Shown piece after piece: positions 53,377 to 64,000 of a stretch of DNA of 64,000 bases. Position 1 is the stretch's first letter, and each line of letters begins with the position of its first letter. The translations under genes and the position numbers were made by a program. The stretch covers positions 124,001 to 188,000 of the forward strand of contig MU270074.1 of assembly GCA_021432635.1 (NCBI GenBank), in the 5' to 3' direction. The stretch is from Thozetella sp. PMI_491 (taxonomy: Eukaryota; Ascomycota; Sordariomycetes; Chaetosphaeriales; Chaetosphaeriaceae). Below the pieces are notes generated by a model, which saw only the letters and a list, made by a program, of their open reading frames with translations, was not told the DNA's origin and did not search any database.

Positions 53377-55420
53377 ATGCCTACCATAACACGATCGGCA
53401 GGAAGACATGTACCTACCAACACAGGGATCCGGGATTTCCCACTCCCTAAATTGAAGTTAGAATACCCCAAGCAGCGGCTGGATCAACGTGGTCGACGAC
53501 ACGGGAGGAGAACGCCGGTCTCTACTCCGAGACGAAGCAGTCACAATCAGACAGGATACGGCCAGAACCACGACTTCGATGTCAGCTTCTCCTGTGTTGG
53601 GTCACATGAGAGGGCAGAGAGAACCTCGGGTGAGACGCTGAAGAGGAGGATTGCTACCTTCGTCGAGGACAGGTCAACCTTTGGCGCCTGGGAGCCCGAC
53701 ACCGCAATCGGGGGCCCGCTCAAGCTTCCTGGAGAGGACTTGAGCAGAATCCGGCTCGCGGACAGGCGGATCGCCCAGTGGAGACTGATTCTCACGCGTC
53801 AGAATGGTGCCTCTCATATCCAGGAGATCTTGGAGGAGAAGATATTGGAGCGGCTATTGCTCGACGAGACTGACATCGAGAACACCAAGCCGGTGTAGGT
53901 AGTACCAAGAAGGGTGCGGGGCCTCTCTCCGTTAGCAGACAATCACTGACTCCTCGGGTAGTTCAATGCTCGAGTCGACCCATCGGAAAGCTGTGGCCGA
54001 GCGCTTGGAGATCCTAGAGAGCGGGCTCGAGACAACGGTCAACGAGATGCAGCTCGAGAACATGCGTGGCGCCATCGCCGCTTACACATCGGGCGAGATC
54101 CCGCCTGACACCGTCGTCTGGACCATCTTTTGGGCCGGCCGCATAGTCGACACGGTCCCCGACCACGAGGCCGCCCTGTCAGACCGCTGGGAGCGCCTGG
54201 ATCGCTACTACGGGCTCTACGGCCCCGGTGCAATCTGGTTCGAGCCGCCGCTCGCGGCTGGCGGGCCTGTGTTGATGGCTAAGAAGGGCATCTGCCTTCA
54301 CAACCCGTCAACGCGGCGCAAGGAACGGTTTGGTGTTGGATTCTACGGACTACGCATGGGCTTCAGGGCCCGCAAGCGCTGCCTGGTTCGAGATCAGTTC
54401 GGTTCTCGAGAGGTGCCACATCCGAACCTGACTGGGAACCTTCCCTTTGCCCCCACAATCGACGACAACAGCAAAACGGTGGTGTTCGACATGATGCTCG
54501 ACACCGGCGCCACCCTGCCGCTGCTCTTCAGTGCTGATCTAAAGGCGCTTGGCATCGACGCGCGATCGTACCCGGCTCAGTCGCGCAACAGGACCCAAAT
54601 GGCCGATCTCCGAACCATCACCGTCGACATGTACGAGCTCGACGCCACGATCCTCGACGATCAGGACGAGCATCTCGTGTCACTCACGGGTCAGCCCAAG
54701 GGCCATGCCCGCTCAGGCGACGCTGACGCTCTCGGCGCCACCACCCTGGTATGCGTCTTGCCTGGACCCCCAGCCGATGACTTAACCGAGTCGCACGCGC
54801 GGCTATCAGGCTTGGTTCCGATCCAAGTATGCTACGCCAGTCACGCCCCGGGTTCACATCACTTGTGGCTGGGCGAGAACCGGGCGGATGTTCTCGGGAT
54901 GGGTAAGATGCCCGGGTCTGCCATCATCCACGATCCGGTCGCGGGCTCGATCCTGAACAGTCTAGGGTCAGACCGTCCGAACTGGGCGGTGGACGACCAA
55001 CTACCGCCGCCCCGTGTCATCTTTGAGCACCGCCTCGAGGACGGCACTCTCCTGCGAGATGAGGATCTTGACTTCGGCCGCAGCCAGGTTGCCCAAGCAC
55101 CAGCCGAGCTGGCAGTGGTCCCGATCGACCCTGATGACGAGGGTGTCATAGCTAAGATCATCGGGCCAGGCACGCAGGAAGAGCAGCAGCGCTACGGAAA
55201 ATTCCTTGAGGAACGAATGGCAAAGCCCAGCGCGGTGGTTGCCTCTCGGCGGGAGAACTTAGGCTTGAACGAGAATGCTAAGCGGCCTTTGGCCTCGGGC
55301 CGGCATGACAACGAGGGGCGGGATACGAAGCGGGACGTCAAGCGCCTAGTCAAGCGCTCGAGGACGACGGCCTGGTGGCACCTGCTCACCAAACCTCTTG
55401 AGGGCAACTCGCCGAAATGA
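53377..55420 (+). CDS. orphan protein with retropepsin-like aspartic protease domain
   Basis: Exons 53377-53894 and 53962-55420 with a 67-nt intron (GTAGGT donor) give 658 aa. The N-terminal 130 residues are basic and disordered. A helical region follows (RIRLADRRIAQWRLILTRQ; AVAERLEILESGLETTVNEM). The centre contains VVFDMMLDTGATLPLLF with Asp353-Thr-Gly-Ala, the signature of retropepsin-type aspartic proteases. About 130 residues later comes ADVLGMGKM, with V483-L484-G485 matching the hydrophobic-hydrophobic-Gly motif that closes the retropepsin active-site fold. The C-terminus is Lys/Arg-rich (KRDVKRLVKRSRTT). No reverse transcriptase, integrase or zinc knuckle lies nearby, so this looks like a domesticated or independent cellular protein and not part of a retroelement. 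Whether it is an active protease is unknown; it could be a Ddi1-like dimeric fold. Confidence 0.78.
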
Positions 55421-56711
55421 CAGGTGAGAGCAGCTTGAGGAGGACCACGTCAAGCTGGGGGCCCTGGACAGCGCGATGGAAGGATACTCCTTGGCCAAGG
55501 GGTCTATTTATGTGGAACAGCATTGACATACCAAATTAGCGGCGGTGGGCTTGGCTTGTACTTGGATCGTATCTCATTTTTCATGCACATATTTCATTCA
55601 GGGGGACTATGGTAGATATACCAGAGAATTTTTGGTCTCGTATTTTTTTGGTCTGTTGACAGCTAGCTATTCGCTATTTGCGTGGAGCTCCCGAGGGAAC
55701 GAGTGTGAAGGGACTCGGCGGCCCAAAAAAAACTGCGCCGGTGTCACCGTCAAAAAATTTCAGACGCTTCAGCACTCGAGGGGGCCGATGCCCACTCGGC
55801 CCCCCATAGGATTCCCTCGGCTCATCGCCCAAGGGGCGGAGGAGGATCGTCATGGCGACCTCCACCCTGCGCTCCTGGGCTGAATCTGCCGTCGTGCAGT
55901 TGTCGGGGGAGAATTATTCGGGCTGAAAATAGGTTCCTTGGTAGCATGGCGATGGGGTATGTGAGTTAGGGTGCAGTGTAGAGGGTTTTTGTCCGTCGAC
56001 GCAGCGCGGACCCGTCTTTCGTTCATCTCGAAAAGAAACTCGTCTTCCTATCCGCTCTTACCATCCTCTCCGTCCGTTTTCTCTTTGCCGTCTCTTTCCG
56101 ACGCTGGTATCAAACAAATTGGCCAATCTCTTTTTTCTCCCATTCTTCTCCTCAACGCTGTCGGCTTCGCCTGCTTCGGGAAGCGCTTCACAGATCTCGG
56201 GTGGGGGAAAAAAAATCGGTTCCCATCTCCATTGCTTGGGTTGCCCCCCCCCCCCCCCCCTTGGTAAGCCCGGTGTCGGCGCTCCTGAAAGGGGGGGCTT
56301 GGGGAATCAAAACACCGCGCCTCTTTTTTTTTTGTCGTCGAGAGATGGTGGTAAATAAAACATGTTGGGGGAAAATGACGTTGCTGCCGCAAGACTTGAG
56401 GGGGTATGATGCAGTCGTAGAACAAGGCCGCAGTGCAACGGTTGCGACCAGCCAGATCCTGGCAGGTTAGAAGAGTATGAAATTCGCAGAATTCAACGCT
56501 AATGCCATGACGCTAATGTTTCCGTAAACCAGAGAATGCCAGATGCTTGCAGTCTTTTTTTATCTTCCCGGTGCTGAACTCGATGCCGTTAACGAAAACG
56601 GGGCTGCATCGCACTGGGCGATGGTGGCCCGAGTAGGGTGCTCCCAAGAGATGACTGGTGGCGACTGAGCGCCATCAGCCAATCTCCTGGGCGTGGCTGC
56701 TATATTTTTTT
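55421..56711. other. convergent intergenic region with poly-C run
   Basis: This 1.3 kb region lies between the retropepsin-like gene and the 3' end of the cyclin gene. It contains a 17-nt C homopolymer at 56244-56260, several T and A runs and no coding-like frame. The cyclin 3' untranslated region must lie in its right part. Confidence 0.5.
56244..56260. repeat. poly-C/G homopolymer, 17 nt
   Basis: Seventeen consecutive C on the plus strand in the gap between two convergent genes. It is comparable to the G run beside the assembly gap at 11314 and the C run in myosin-1 intron 3. Confidence 0.95.
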
Positions 56712-57979
56712 TTAGCAAGCCATATGCGACGACGCGCCGTCGAAGTATGTGGCGCCGTGCATGTGGTGTTGGGGGTAGCCAGCGTGGTGCATAGGCTGGG
56801 TCGTGGGCGTGGGCGTTACGGGGCAGCGGGGGGGCACTTGGTACTCCTGCATCCCGTTCTGGCCAAAGCAGGCGCCGTCGGGAGTGATTGGCGGCGTCAT
56901 GTAGCCGTCGGCCACGCCAGGCATGGCGCCCATGCCCTTCTGCGGGGTACCGTAGATGTTGGCGGCCTTGTTGACCTGGGTCTCGCTTGGCGGTGATGGG
57001 GGTGCCGCCGGACGTGAGATGGCCGCCTGCTCCTCGAGGAAGGCAACGAGGGTCGTGGAGACACGCGAGTAGTGTGCGTGCGAGTACTTGCGAGCCAGCG
57101 TAGCCGAGGGCGTGTTGAGGTGGTGGGACAGCGTCATGAGGGTGACGTGCTCCACGGGATCCCACTCACCATCATGCACCTCTGGCCTGCCGAGGATGGC
57201 CCGTGCCAAGTACAGCGATGCCCTCGCCATGACGGACGGCTTGGTGGAAACAAAGTCCCGGTGGTAGAGGGCAATCTCGCAAACGTAGGCCGCCATGTGC
57301 TCCACCTCCTGGTCGTCCCTCTCCTCAGCAACGATGAGCTGGGTGAAGAAGTCGACGGTCGGGTGGCCGATGTTCCATTCCAGAGTATTGAGGACATGCA
57401 TCTCCATCTGGGTGAACATGCCGGCATCGTAGAGTCCACAGCACATGTTGTTCAACTCGTGGATCTGAGGGACCCTGTCCTTCTTGTCTCCGTACTTTGC
57501 CGCGATCAACAGGGCAGCACAGCCAACGAGCTGGTAGTGCTGCTTGTAGACAACTCTCTTCGAGCAGTAGCGGTCGAGGAGGTTGGCGGTGAGGAACAGA
57601 GTTTCTGGGAGCAGTGAGAACGCAGCGTGGGCCTCGATCAGGAAGTCAATGAGATAGGGCCGCATGAACCACTGAATCTCACGTTGCGTGTCGATGAGGT
57701 TGACATCTGGTAATGTCTCGTCCTAAAAGAGTAGGTAGTTAGCAAGGGAAGGCTTGGGTTGGGGAAGCAGACATCGAGGCCGTTGCTCACCTCCATGTGG
57801 CGCATATATTGCATGATGTCCTCGAGGTACTCATCGCTGGCAAGGCGGGATAGCTCATTGGCAATCATTTCCTGCCGGTTGCGAGCCAGCATCTTGGCAG
57901 CATCCCGTATGTTCATGCGGTGCGACGAATCATCCGACTCAACGAAGAAATCGCTGTCGGAGTGGCCTGGGTACGCCAT
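56712..57979 (-). CDS. CLN1: G1/S-specific cyclin, Cln1 type
   Basis: Regulatory partner of the main cyclin-dependent kinase at the G1/S transition. Exons on the minus strand are 57979-57791 and 57722-56712 with a 68-nt intron, giving 399 aa. The N-terminus MAYPGHSDSDFF and the helix around YLEDIMQYMRHME lead into the cyclin box. This carries LIDTQREIQWFMRPYLIDFL, the block LTANLLDRYCSKR and the AALLIAAKYGDKK helix. A second cyclin fold is visible through LGRPEVHDGEW. The tail is Pro/Ser/Thr-rich with several S/T-P sites (PPSPPSE, GTPQKG, TPPITPDG, PVTPTPTT), as expected of a CDK-phosphorylated degron in an unstable G1 cyclin. It is preceded by an unusually long gene-free region that may hold a long leader. 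CKS1, another CDK partner, lies 15 kb away. Confidence 0.95.
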
Positions 57980-58610
57980 ATTGGCAAGTAGGCTCGGTTG
58001 TCGAGAAGGGCGGGCCGGCTTCTCAACAGTTTGGTTTCAAGAGTCGAAAGGATATCTCGCTAGTCCGTCGGTGGGCGGCAGGAGATATGTGAATGAATGA
58101 CGTTGTCCCGAGTTCTCCAGGAATCCGTTGTTGGGCCGCAGGTAAAATTTTCGTTTCGACTTGGGTCTGAGTGAGCGTGGGATATATTAGGTCGAGCAAG
58201 GCCGAATGAGTGAAGAGCCAACCTCTAACAATGACTACTATTAGGTTATTAAGGAGTGTGGTGAATAATAACTGCAAAAAAGAGTGACAGTGGCTGGAAC
58301 AGATGCCGAAAGTACGCAGGAGAAAACCGAGTTCCTCGCAAATGAGTTGGGGAATTTGGTGGCCGGGGAGACGACCTGGTTAAGAAGGATGTTGACTAAA
58401 GGACTCTAGGGCAATGCAAGTCAGCGTGGGAACGCCCGATGCGTGGAACAATAGGAATGGAAGGCAGAAGGCGTTTCTCTAGCACGCCAGCAGGCCACTG
58501 CGAGATCCCAGGAGCTCGCAGACGCGATCATGATTCGACCGATCCGGTGGGGGGGGAAGCCGCCCCAGATCTGGCACGAGCCTTCGCGGTGGTTTGCGCG
58601 GTGGCCATGT

Positions 58611-58621
58611 ATTGGGATTGG
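58611..58621 (-). promoter_or_regulatory. paired CCAAT boxes upstream of CLN1
   Basis: Two CCAAT pentamers on the minus strand, 6 bp apart from start to start (ATTGGGATTGG on the plus strand), about 630 bp upstream of the CLN1 ATG in the orientation of the gene. CCAAT boxes bind the HAP/AnCP complex in filamentous fungi. Function is inferred from sequence only. Confidence 0.35.
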
Positions 58622-60108
58622 CGAGGGCGAGCGAACTCCCGTGGTGTCTCACAACCCCAGGGCTTCTCGATGGCCTGATCTCATGGTGGCGTGAGGAGAA
58701 GAAGGGGATCCCTTACCGCCAGAGTTGAAGGCCTAGGGACGGAGGAAATTGAAACAATTCCTCCGAAGGGCCAGATGGGAAGCAACGAGTTAACGTGTCC
58801 CACGCGCAAGTTACCGCCTAGTCAACGAGTGAATCGGGCGTGATCGTGGATGTTGCCGTGGATTGCTGTAGAGAAATCCGCTCGGCACGTATCTGCGGGA
58901 AGGGATAAAGTTTAGCATTCAAGTTTGGTCGTCCAATGAGCCCCCAGACACCACGAGGTTGGCCTGCAGAGCGAGGCTCGCGGGGACACGATAGGATAAG
59001 GGAGCGAGAGTGAAAAGGGGGTAGTAGGGCCGCGCCCCACAGACGAACATACCTCACTCTCGACGCCGGGGAAGGGGCCAACAAAGGCTTCACGACCTGA
59101 TGGAGATCATGTAGTGATGCTAGAGAGCGGCAGAAGCAATTCTCTAGGTGTTTTTGTCGGCTCTCTGGGCAGAAGCTGTCCAGATGTCCTCGATGGGAGT
59201 CACGGCACCACAGCAAGGCAAGGTGGTGCGGACGGCAACGATCGCTCCGTTCGATTCGACGTGTCGCGTTCGAATGTCGGGGGCGCTTGGCGAGGAATGG
59301 GGATCTAGATCCGCTCGGAACGAAGGGGCGGATGGGGGGAAATGGAGGATTCCTCGCTGGCGTAACCGAAGAATTCCAAGGGAAAGGGTAGCCTCCTGAA
59401 TGGGGATGCTAGCCGTTGGAGCTTAAAAGGGCAAAGGGATTAAGGTTCTCGATCGAATTCCTCAATGCCTATGTCCAGCTAGAGCTCCTTGATGTCTCTC
59501 TCACTCTTCTCTTACACAACTCAACACGCAAACACACCAGTCGTCCGGCCCTTTTTATGTCTGGGGAGGTTGTCGAGATGGCCCAGGAATCGTCTCCTCC
59601 TTCCCTCCTTTTCTCTTGGCAAAGAGAAACAGAGTCACTGAGGTGTTGGAAGGAAAGGCTCGGGGTAGGAAATGACTGGATGCGGATGGGAGAGAAAGGG
59701 AAAAGGGAAGGGGAGGAGGAGGTAGATATTTGTTCCAGGTAGGAGGAGGATGAGAGGAGAGGGAAAAGGAGTGGATGTGAGAGCAGAGAGATTGGTTTTA
59801 CCGGCCGTCTTAAGACAGGGCCCCCAGCTCAGCGTAAGAGTAGGTACATGCCCCCAGTGCCCAAAAAAGCCCCAGCACCGCACCAACCAGGCCGGGCTGC
59901 AAAGTACCCTCCCCCCAGTGTGGAGGTCACCTCGCGCGGCCAAGGCAGAGGGGGGTGCGAGGGGGGTGCGTGCAAGGGCCTAGTGCAAGGTGCTCCGTTG
60001 TGCAAAAAGCAAAGGTTCGTACTGCAGGAATCGGACTCTAAGCGATTCAGACCTTGCGAGGGGGGGCCTGCTCTGAATCTCTCTCTCTGTGGCTTCTTGC
60101 TCGTCCCG

Positions 60109-60135
<27 letters not shown>
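60109..60135 (+). repeat. (TC)n dinucleotide microsatellite
   Basis: About thirteen consecutive TC units on the plus strand within a wider CT-rich tract (about 60077-60160). The frames through it give Ser-Leu repeats and are artefacts. Confidence 0.9.
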
Positions 60136-60141
<6 letters not shown>

Positions 60142-62821
60142 TTCTGTCTCTGTCTCCCCCGCACCGTCCGTAGACCGCTAGATTGATCTGGTCCTTCAGA
60201 TCAGGCCGTCCTCGCACCCGCTATGTTTTGAATTTTGTCTATATGGCCGCCGAAAACCCGACCGGTGTGTAGGTGATTCGTGTCCAGCAGCTTTCAGCAG
60301 GCACGCGATTGTTGCAGCGATCTTGCGACGTAAAAAGGAGGTCCTTGGGGTTGGCCTGCCTGACCAGGGGGGGGTGGGGTGTGGGAGCCGTCTCTCTCGG
60401 CCAGGTGCGGAGGCGTACGATACGGTACCTGGCCGGGGGGTGCCAGCTCAGACTGTGTGGGCGCGGGAGGGGTGCGTGAAATCGAGTGGACTCGTGCTCT
60501 CGGCTGGGAAATTCAGGCCGGCTGTAGGAGAGGAGGCAGAGCAGGGATCCACGGGCACCTGGGCTTGCAGGGCTACTGGCCTTGGTTGACCACTGAGTGG
60601 CCGAGATTGAGAGGCCGAGATGCAGCAGGAAGAAGGTGGACCGCTGGGTAAAAAAGTATTGACAGACCTCGCAGACACGGTACCATAGTATTCAACGACC
60701 AAAGCGCAAGAGGCCCGAGTCGTGCTGCGGAGGACGAGTATCATCAGCAGCTTTAGGCCAAGGGAAAGGAGCATCGCGTGCGCAACAGACGCAAGGCCGT
60801 TTTTTTTGTTCTTCTAAAGTTTAACGACCGTCTTGAGGCGGTTGGTTTTCTATTTCGATTCTTTTTTTAACGTCCCTGGTTTTTTCCCACCCTCTTGTCT
60901 CTATCCGTGAGCAGCCTCCGCTGTGCCTGCCTCCTGCCATCTTCGATTGGCGAGGCCTCTGGGGAGCTGTCCCAACCTGCAGCTTCGATTTGGACCACTA
61001 GGCTCGTCTCGGTATCATTTTACGTTGGCCTCATTTACACAGTGCACCTTGTCTCTCGCCCGCCCAGGCCGGATTTTCGATGCTCATAGGATCCTCCACT
61101 ACAGGTGCAGAAGCCCCGGGTAAGCTGAGGAGATGTTCTGCTGCCGAGGGCCCGTTTATTTGCTGATCGTCGCGCCTCCTGAAAAGTCCAATGTCGCTCC
61201 CGTGGCCGGGTTTGCCCAGGAGCTGCAGCACGAGCCGGCCATTCGGAACAATTAGATTCCTCACGCACCTCCCCGCCTGTTGATTGTTTAGATTGCGGTG
61301 CTCCCAAATAATGGAGATAATGTTTGTTTGTTTGGCTTCACTGTACGTATATCTACCTGCTTGCAATGCATGACGAGTCTCCTCCGTAAGAAGGCCCCCT
61401 TTTAGGGCCGCGCTGCCCGTCGTGCGGGCCGAAATGTCGACGGCCCATGTTTTGCAAATGCTCGCCTGCTAGCCCATGTGCGGCGGGACGGGGAGGCTCT
61501 GTCGAGACGTCTATGCCCTTGGCACTGAGACCTCATGTCTCGCTCCGTCTTGCCCCTTCTTGCTCCACGACCGCCCAGGGCTCCTCTCACTCTCTCGCTC
61601 TCTCTCGTCTGCTTGCTCAGCCTGCCTGCTTTCGTACCTCTGGGCCGCCCCCGACGGGTGGACCGAAGGCGCCATTAGGGCAAGCTGCAGGCAATGAAGG
61701 GCTCCGCGCTTCAGCGTCAGCGTGCGTGCCCACTTACTGGGATCTACAGGTGCTAGCGCTGGAACCAGCCCGCGATTCCGTGACGTGTTTCTACGATCCT
61801 AGTCGGCTTTGCGATCCGAGATTTGAGACGCATCACCGCATTGCCGACGCAAAATTGTATCGATATTCTATCCACATAATTCCTGGGAAGTCTGGCGCCT
61901 CCTGACAGCTGTGCGCGTTAAGCGTTAAGCAGTCACCCCAGTGCATCAATGACTAGCACAGCACTATAGTCCCTTCATCTGCCCGTCCGTAGGCTCCTCA
62001 GGCCCGCCAGAGCGCTGAAAGCCGCCCAAACGGCCCGCAAGCTCCAAAAGGGTAAATTTGCAGGGGCCGCCTAGCCCCCGCCCCGGACCGAGATGGCCCT
62101 CCTCCACTGGCCTTGGTCATCAATGCCGTCACTCGCCAGCCCCCCCTAAAGGAGATCGAGTGTCGTGTGTCCCGATCTAGATGGCCTGACGAGGGCGGCA
62201 AGGAGGGCAGGCCGGCGCTGGCCTTGGTTCTTCATCTTAGCACTTGGCACCGTGGATTCCACTGGCTCGAGCCGGACTCTGGATGGCGCGACAGATTCGG
62301 TGAAAGCTTCGAGTTGGTGGATCCCACTCGGCGACCCCTGGATATCCCAAAGGTGCGGGCGGGCGACGGAGGAAAGGGCCCAGGTCCAGCTTGCCATCAG
62401 CCACTAAGGCACGCCGGTGCACGCCCTCGCTTCCCTCCTAATCCGTACGTTGCTCGACACAATACAAAGATTTGCGTTGCTGCGCGTCTCACGAGAGCTT
62501 GGCGCGCTCGCGTTTAATGGACTGCAGGACTGCAGACCAACGAATGTGGAGGCCTGCTGGGCGGCACGCCCGTCGCCCCCTTCCCTCTCGCTCTCCCTCT
62601 CCCTTGGCCATCCGCCCAAAAAGCCAGAGATCCCAATTTAGGCCAGCATTTCCGGCCACACACTCGGGAGCCGGCCGAGCAGCTCAGCTCCCTCGAGGCC
62701 GGCCGGGCTAACCAAGAGCAGCGGGCGGGCGAAAGCAGGGCAATTGGCGTCCTGCAGAAACACGCAGGAGGCAGCGACTACCAGTGGCTCCAAATTTCCC
62801 ATGCCCATCTCTCGCGGCCCC

Positions 62822-62880
62822 TTTCGCGCCAAACCCACGTCTCCAGCCTGGCGGCAGCCAATCAGAGCGCGTGGACGCGT
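62822..62880 (+). promoter_or_regulatory. E2F-like, CCAAT and MCB-like site cluster
   Basis: Within 59 bp there is TTTCGCGCCAAA at 62822-62833 (matches the E2F-type TTTCGCGC core), CCAAT at 62858-62862 in the strong GCCAATCAG context, and ACGCGT at 62875-62880 (MluI cell-cycle box, bound by MBF in yeasts). Further CCAAT boxes lie at 62944-62948 and 62990-62994, and one inverted at 62743-62747. A plus-strand CT tract follows at about 63290. The arrangement looks like a cell-cycle promoter for a plus-strand gene starting at or beyond the window edge. It rests on motif matches only. Confidence 0.4.
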
Positions 62881-64000
62881 TCCTGCACGACCTCGACAAA
62901 ATCAATTAAAGTCATGCGTGTCATGGTTTGGACGAGCTCTCGTCCAATCCGATGCCAGCCCGCCAAAAAAGAATAGACGTCCAACGTAGCCAATGCTCCG
63001 GATACAAGGCCATGCCAGCAAGTCGCTCGTAAGTGTTCCCTGCTTTCGTCCCTCACCCACTCCCCCCTCGACGTGCTCCTTCTCCACGCCCGCCGATACG
63101 AGACCAGCTTTCTTGCATCGGGGAAACCCCATCTTGAATATCCATTCTCCATCCATGGCCATTCGCCATGCCCGATGTCACGATATCGCGAAACCCACGG
63201 CCCAGTACAAGACCAGCCCCCTTCGACTCGTCACAAACCGATCTCCAGAGACCCGATCCCCGCTGCAACAAGATCGCGGATCCCCGTGACCACCTCTTCT
63301 CGCCCCTCTCCCTCCTACCGCTCTTTCTCGCTCGCATGCATGCGGCCTTTCCCTTGTAGCCCCGTGCTCCACCGTGTTTGTTATCTTCAACTGGCTCCCG
63401 GTTCGTCATCTGTTATGTCACCTCTCCGTAGCGCGGCCTCCACGAACGGGCCTCTAATGCCCGGGAGCTCCATACCCCACCTCACGTCCTCTGTAGGGTA
63501 CCTATGTATGTACGTACTGTACAGGGTAGGAGAGTGCGGTGAGACCGCGCCCGGCGGGATAGCGAAGGGCAACGCGCCGCGGGCGCGGATACTGGCGCTG
63601 TGCTGTACGGACAGCCAACAGTCGACCAGTCTCACTTAGACCCTCCCCCCCATGAGCGAGAGCTACTGTAGGATCCTAGAGAGCAAGCACTGGATACTGG
63701 GCAGCCGGCGGGAGCATCCCCCCACCTAGCACGGCCGGGCCTCCCCAGGCCTGCCGTGCTACCCCGTCAAGCGAGGCCGTGGGCCACCAGGCGGCGCCGC
63801 GTGGTTGGTCCAGGTAATTGTGCTCTTTGCACCTCTCCAGTCGTGCATGCCGTAGGATACGGGCGGCCGGGCTCGATAGAAAGTGTCTGCAGCTGCCACC
63901 TTCCCGCCCCGGTACGCACCGCAATATCTTTTCATCAAGCTGGAGCAGGGAAGCTCAGCCGGGCCATCGTCTTCCATTGACCCGCTGGCCTCTCAGCCTC

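Larger units (their letters stand above)
57980..64000. other. 6 kb gene-free region with promoter-like features
   Basis: I find no credible protein gene, tRNA or transposon here. The many short frames on both strands lack consistent codon use. What is visible: two CCAAT boxes in minus orientation at 58611-58621 upstream of CLN1; a long purine-rich plus-strand tract at 59688-59790, which is a pyrimidine tract for a minus-strand transcript; a (TC)n microsatellite at about 60109-60135; plus-strand CT-rich tracts near 61570-61620, 62575-62605 and 63290-63335; and a cluster of CCAAT, E2F-like and MCB-like sites at 62743-62994. The left part is probably CLN1 regulatory DNA and leader; the right part probably serves a plus-strand gene beyond 64 kb. 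Confidence 0.55.

Noticed and set aside
53962-55420. Retroelement pol fragment as the source of the DTGA motif
   Set aside because: No reverse transcriptase, RNase H, integrase, zinc knuckle or long terminal repeats are visible nearby, and the gene has a host-type intron.
61447-61905. 152-codon plus-strand frame in the right-hand gene-free region
   Set aside because: Mixed composition with a CT-microsatellite-derived Ser/Leu stretch, no family similarity and no conserved splice pattern.
63073-63639. 188-codon plus-strand frame near the right edge
   Set aside because: It runs through CT-rich promoter-like sequence, giving Ser/Pro/Arg low complexity; it is probably leader or promoter.

Overview
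The window comes from the nuclear genome of a filamentous ascomycete, most likely a Sordariomycete and plausibly Sordariales/Chaetomiaceae. The reasons are GC-rich coding sequence, short GT-AG introns (mostly 50-110 nt) with CTGAC or GCTAAC branch points, pyrimidine-rich promoter-like tracts, and a gene set typical of Pezizomycotina: a myosin-1 with SH3 and acidic tail, a DUF7732-type secreted protein and a Cln1-type G1 cyclin. I could not name the species. I saw no transposon, CRISPR array, convincing tRNA or rRNA, or virus. There is one assembly gap (N run) at 11139-11313.

I support 20 protein-coding genes. Exon structures were built by hand from splice motifs and frame continuity. Left third (1-25 kb): an orphan protein (1593-3686), myosin-1 (5746-9665, five coding exons), SYM1/Mpv17 (minus), a secreted GH92 mannosidase (minus), UAP1 (minus), a TDG/Mug-type DNA glycosylase (plus), a Gly/Ser-rich GPI-type protein (minus), an ANCHR-like zinc-finger protein (plus) and an LMBD1-like membrane protein (minus). 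Middle (25-45 kb): CFT1/CPSF160, a U1-type zinc-finger protein, a disordered protein with a TYQ repeat, USB1, ERO1, CKS1 and a double-bromodomain RSC4-like subunit. Right (46-58 kb): a two-segment membrane orphan, a 1378-residue orphan, an orphan with a retropepsin-like DTGA motif, and G1 cyclin CLN1. The final 6 kb (57.98-64.0 kb) has no credible protein gene but is rich in promoter-like features.

The genes are mostly unlinked housekeeping functions, not a pathway cluster. They include mRNA 3'-end formation (CFT1), U6 snRNA end processing (USB1), chitin precursor and secretory functions (UAP1, ERO1, GH92), and cell cycle or division (CKS1, CLN1, ANCHR-like, MYO1). From SYM1 on, neighbours mostly alternate between divergent pairs sharing a 0.6-1.6 kb promoter region and convergent pairs with closely spaced ends. 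I found no clear previously undescribed multi-gene system. The most promising leads are the retropepsin-like orphan, the Asn-to-His change in the first bromodomain of the RSC4-like protein, the -IDEL C-terminus of Ero1, the ATG-only first coding exon of myosin-1, and an E2F/MBF- and CCAAT-rich promoter-like module near 62.7-63.0 kb.
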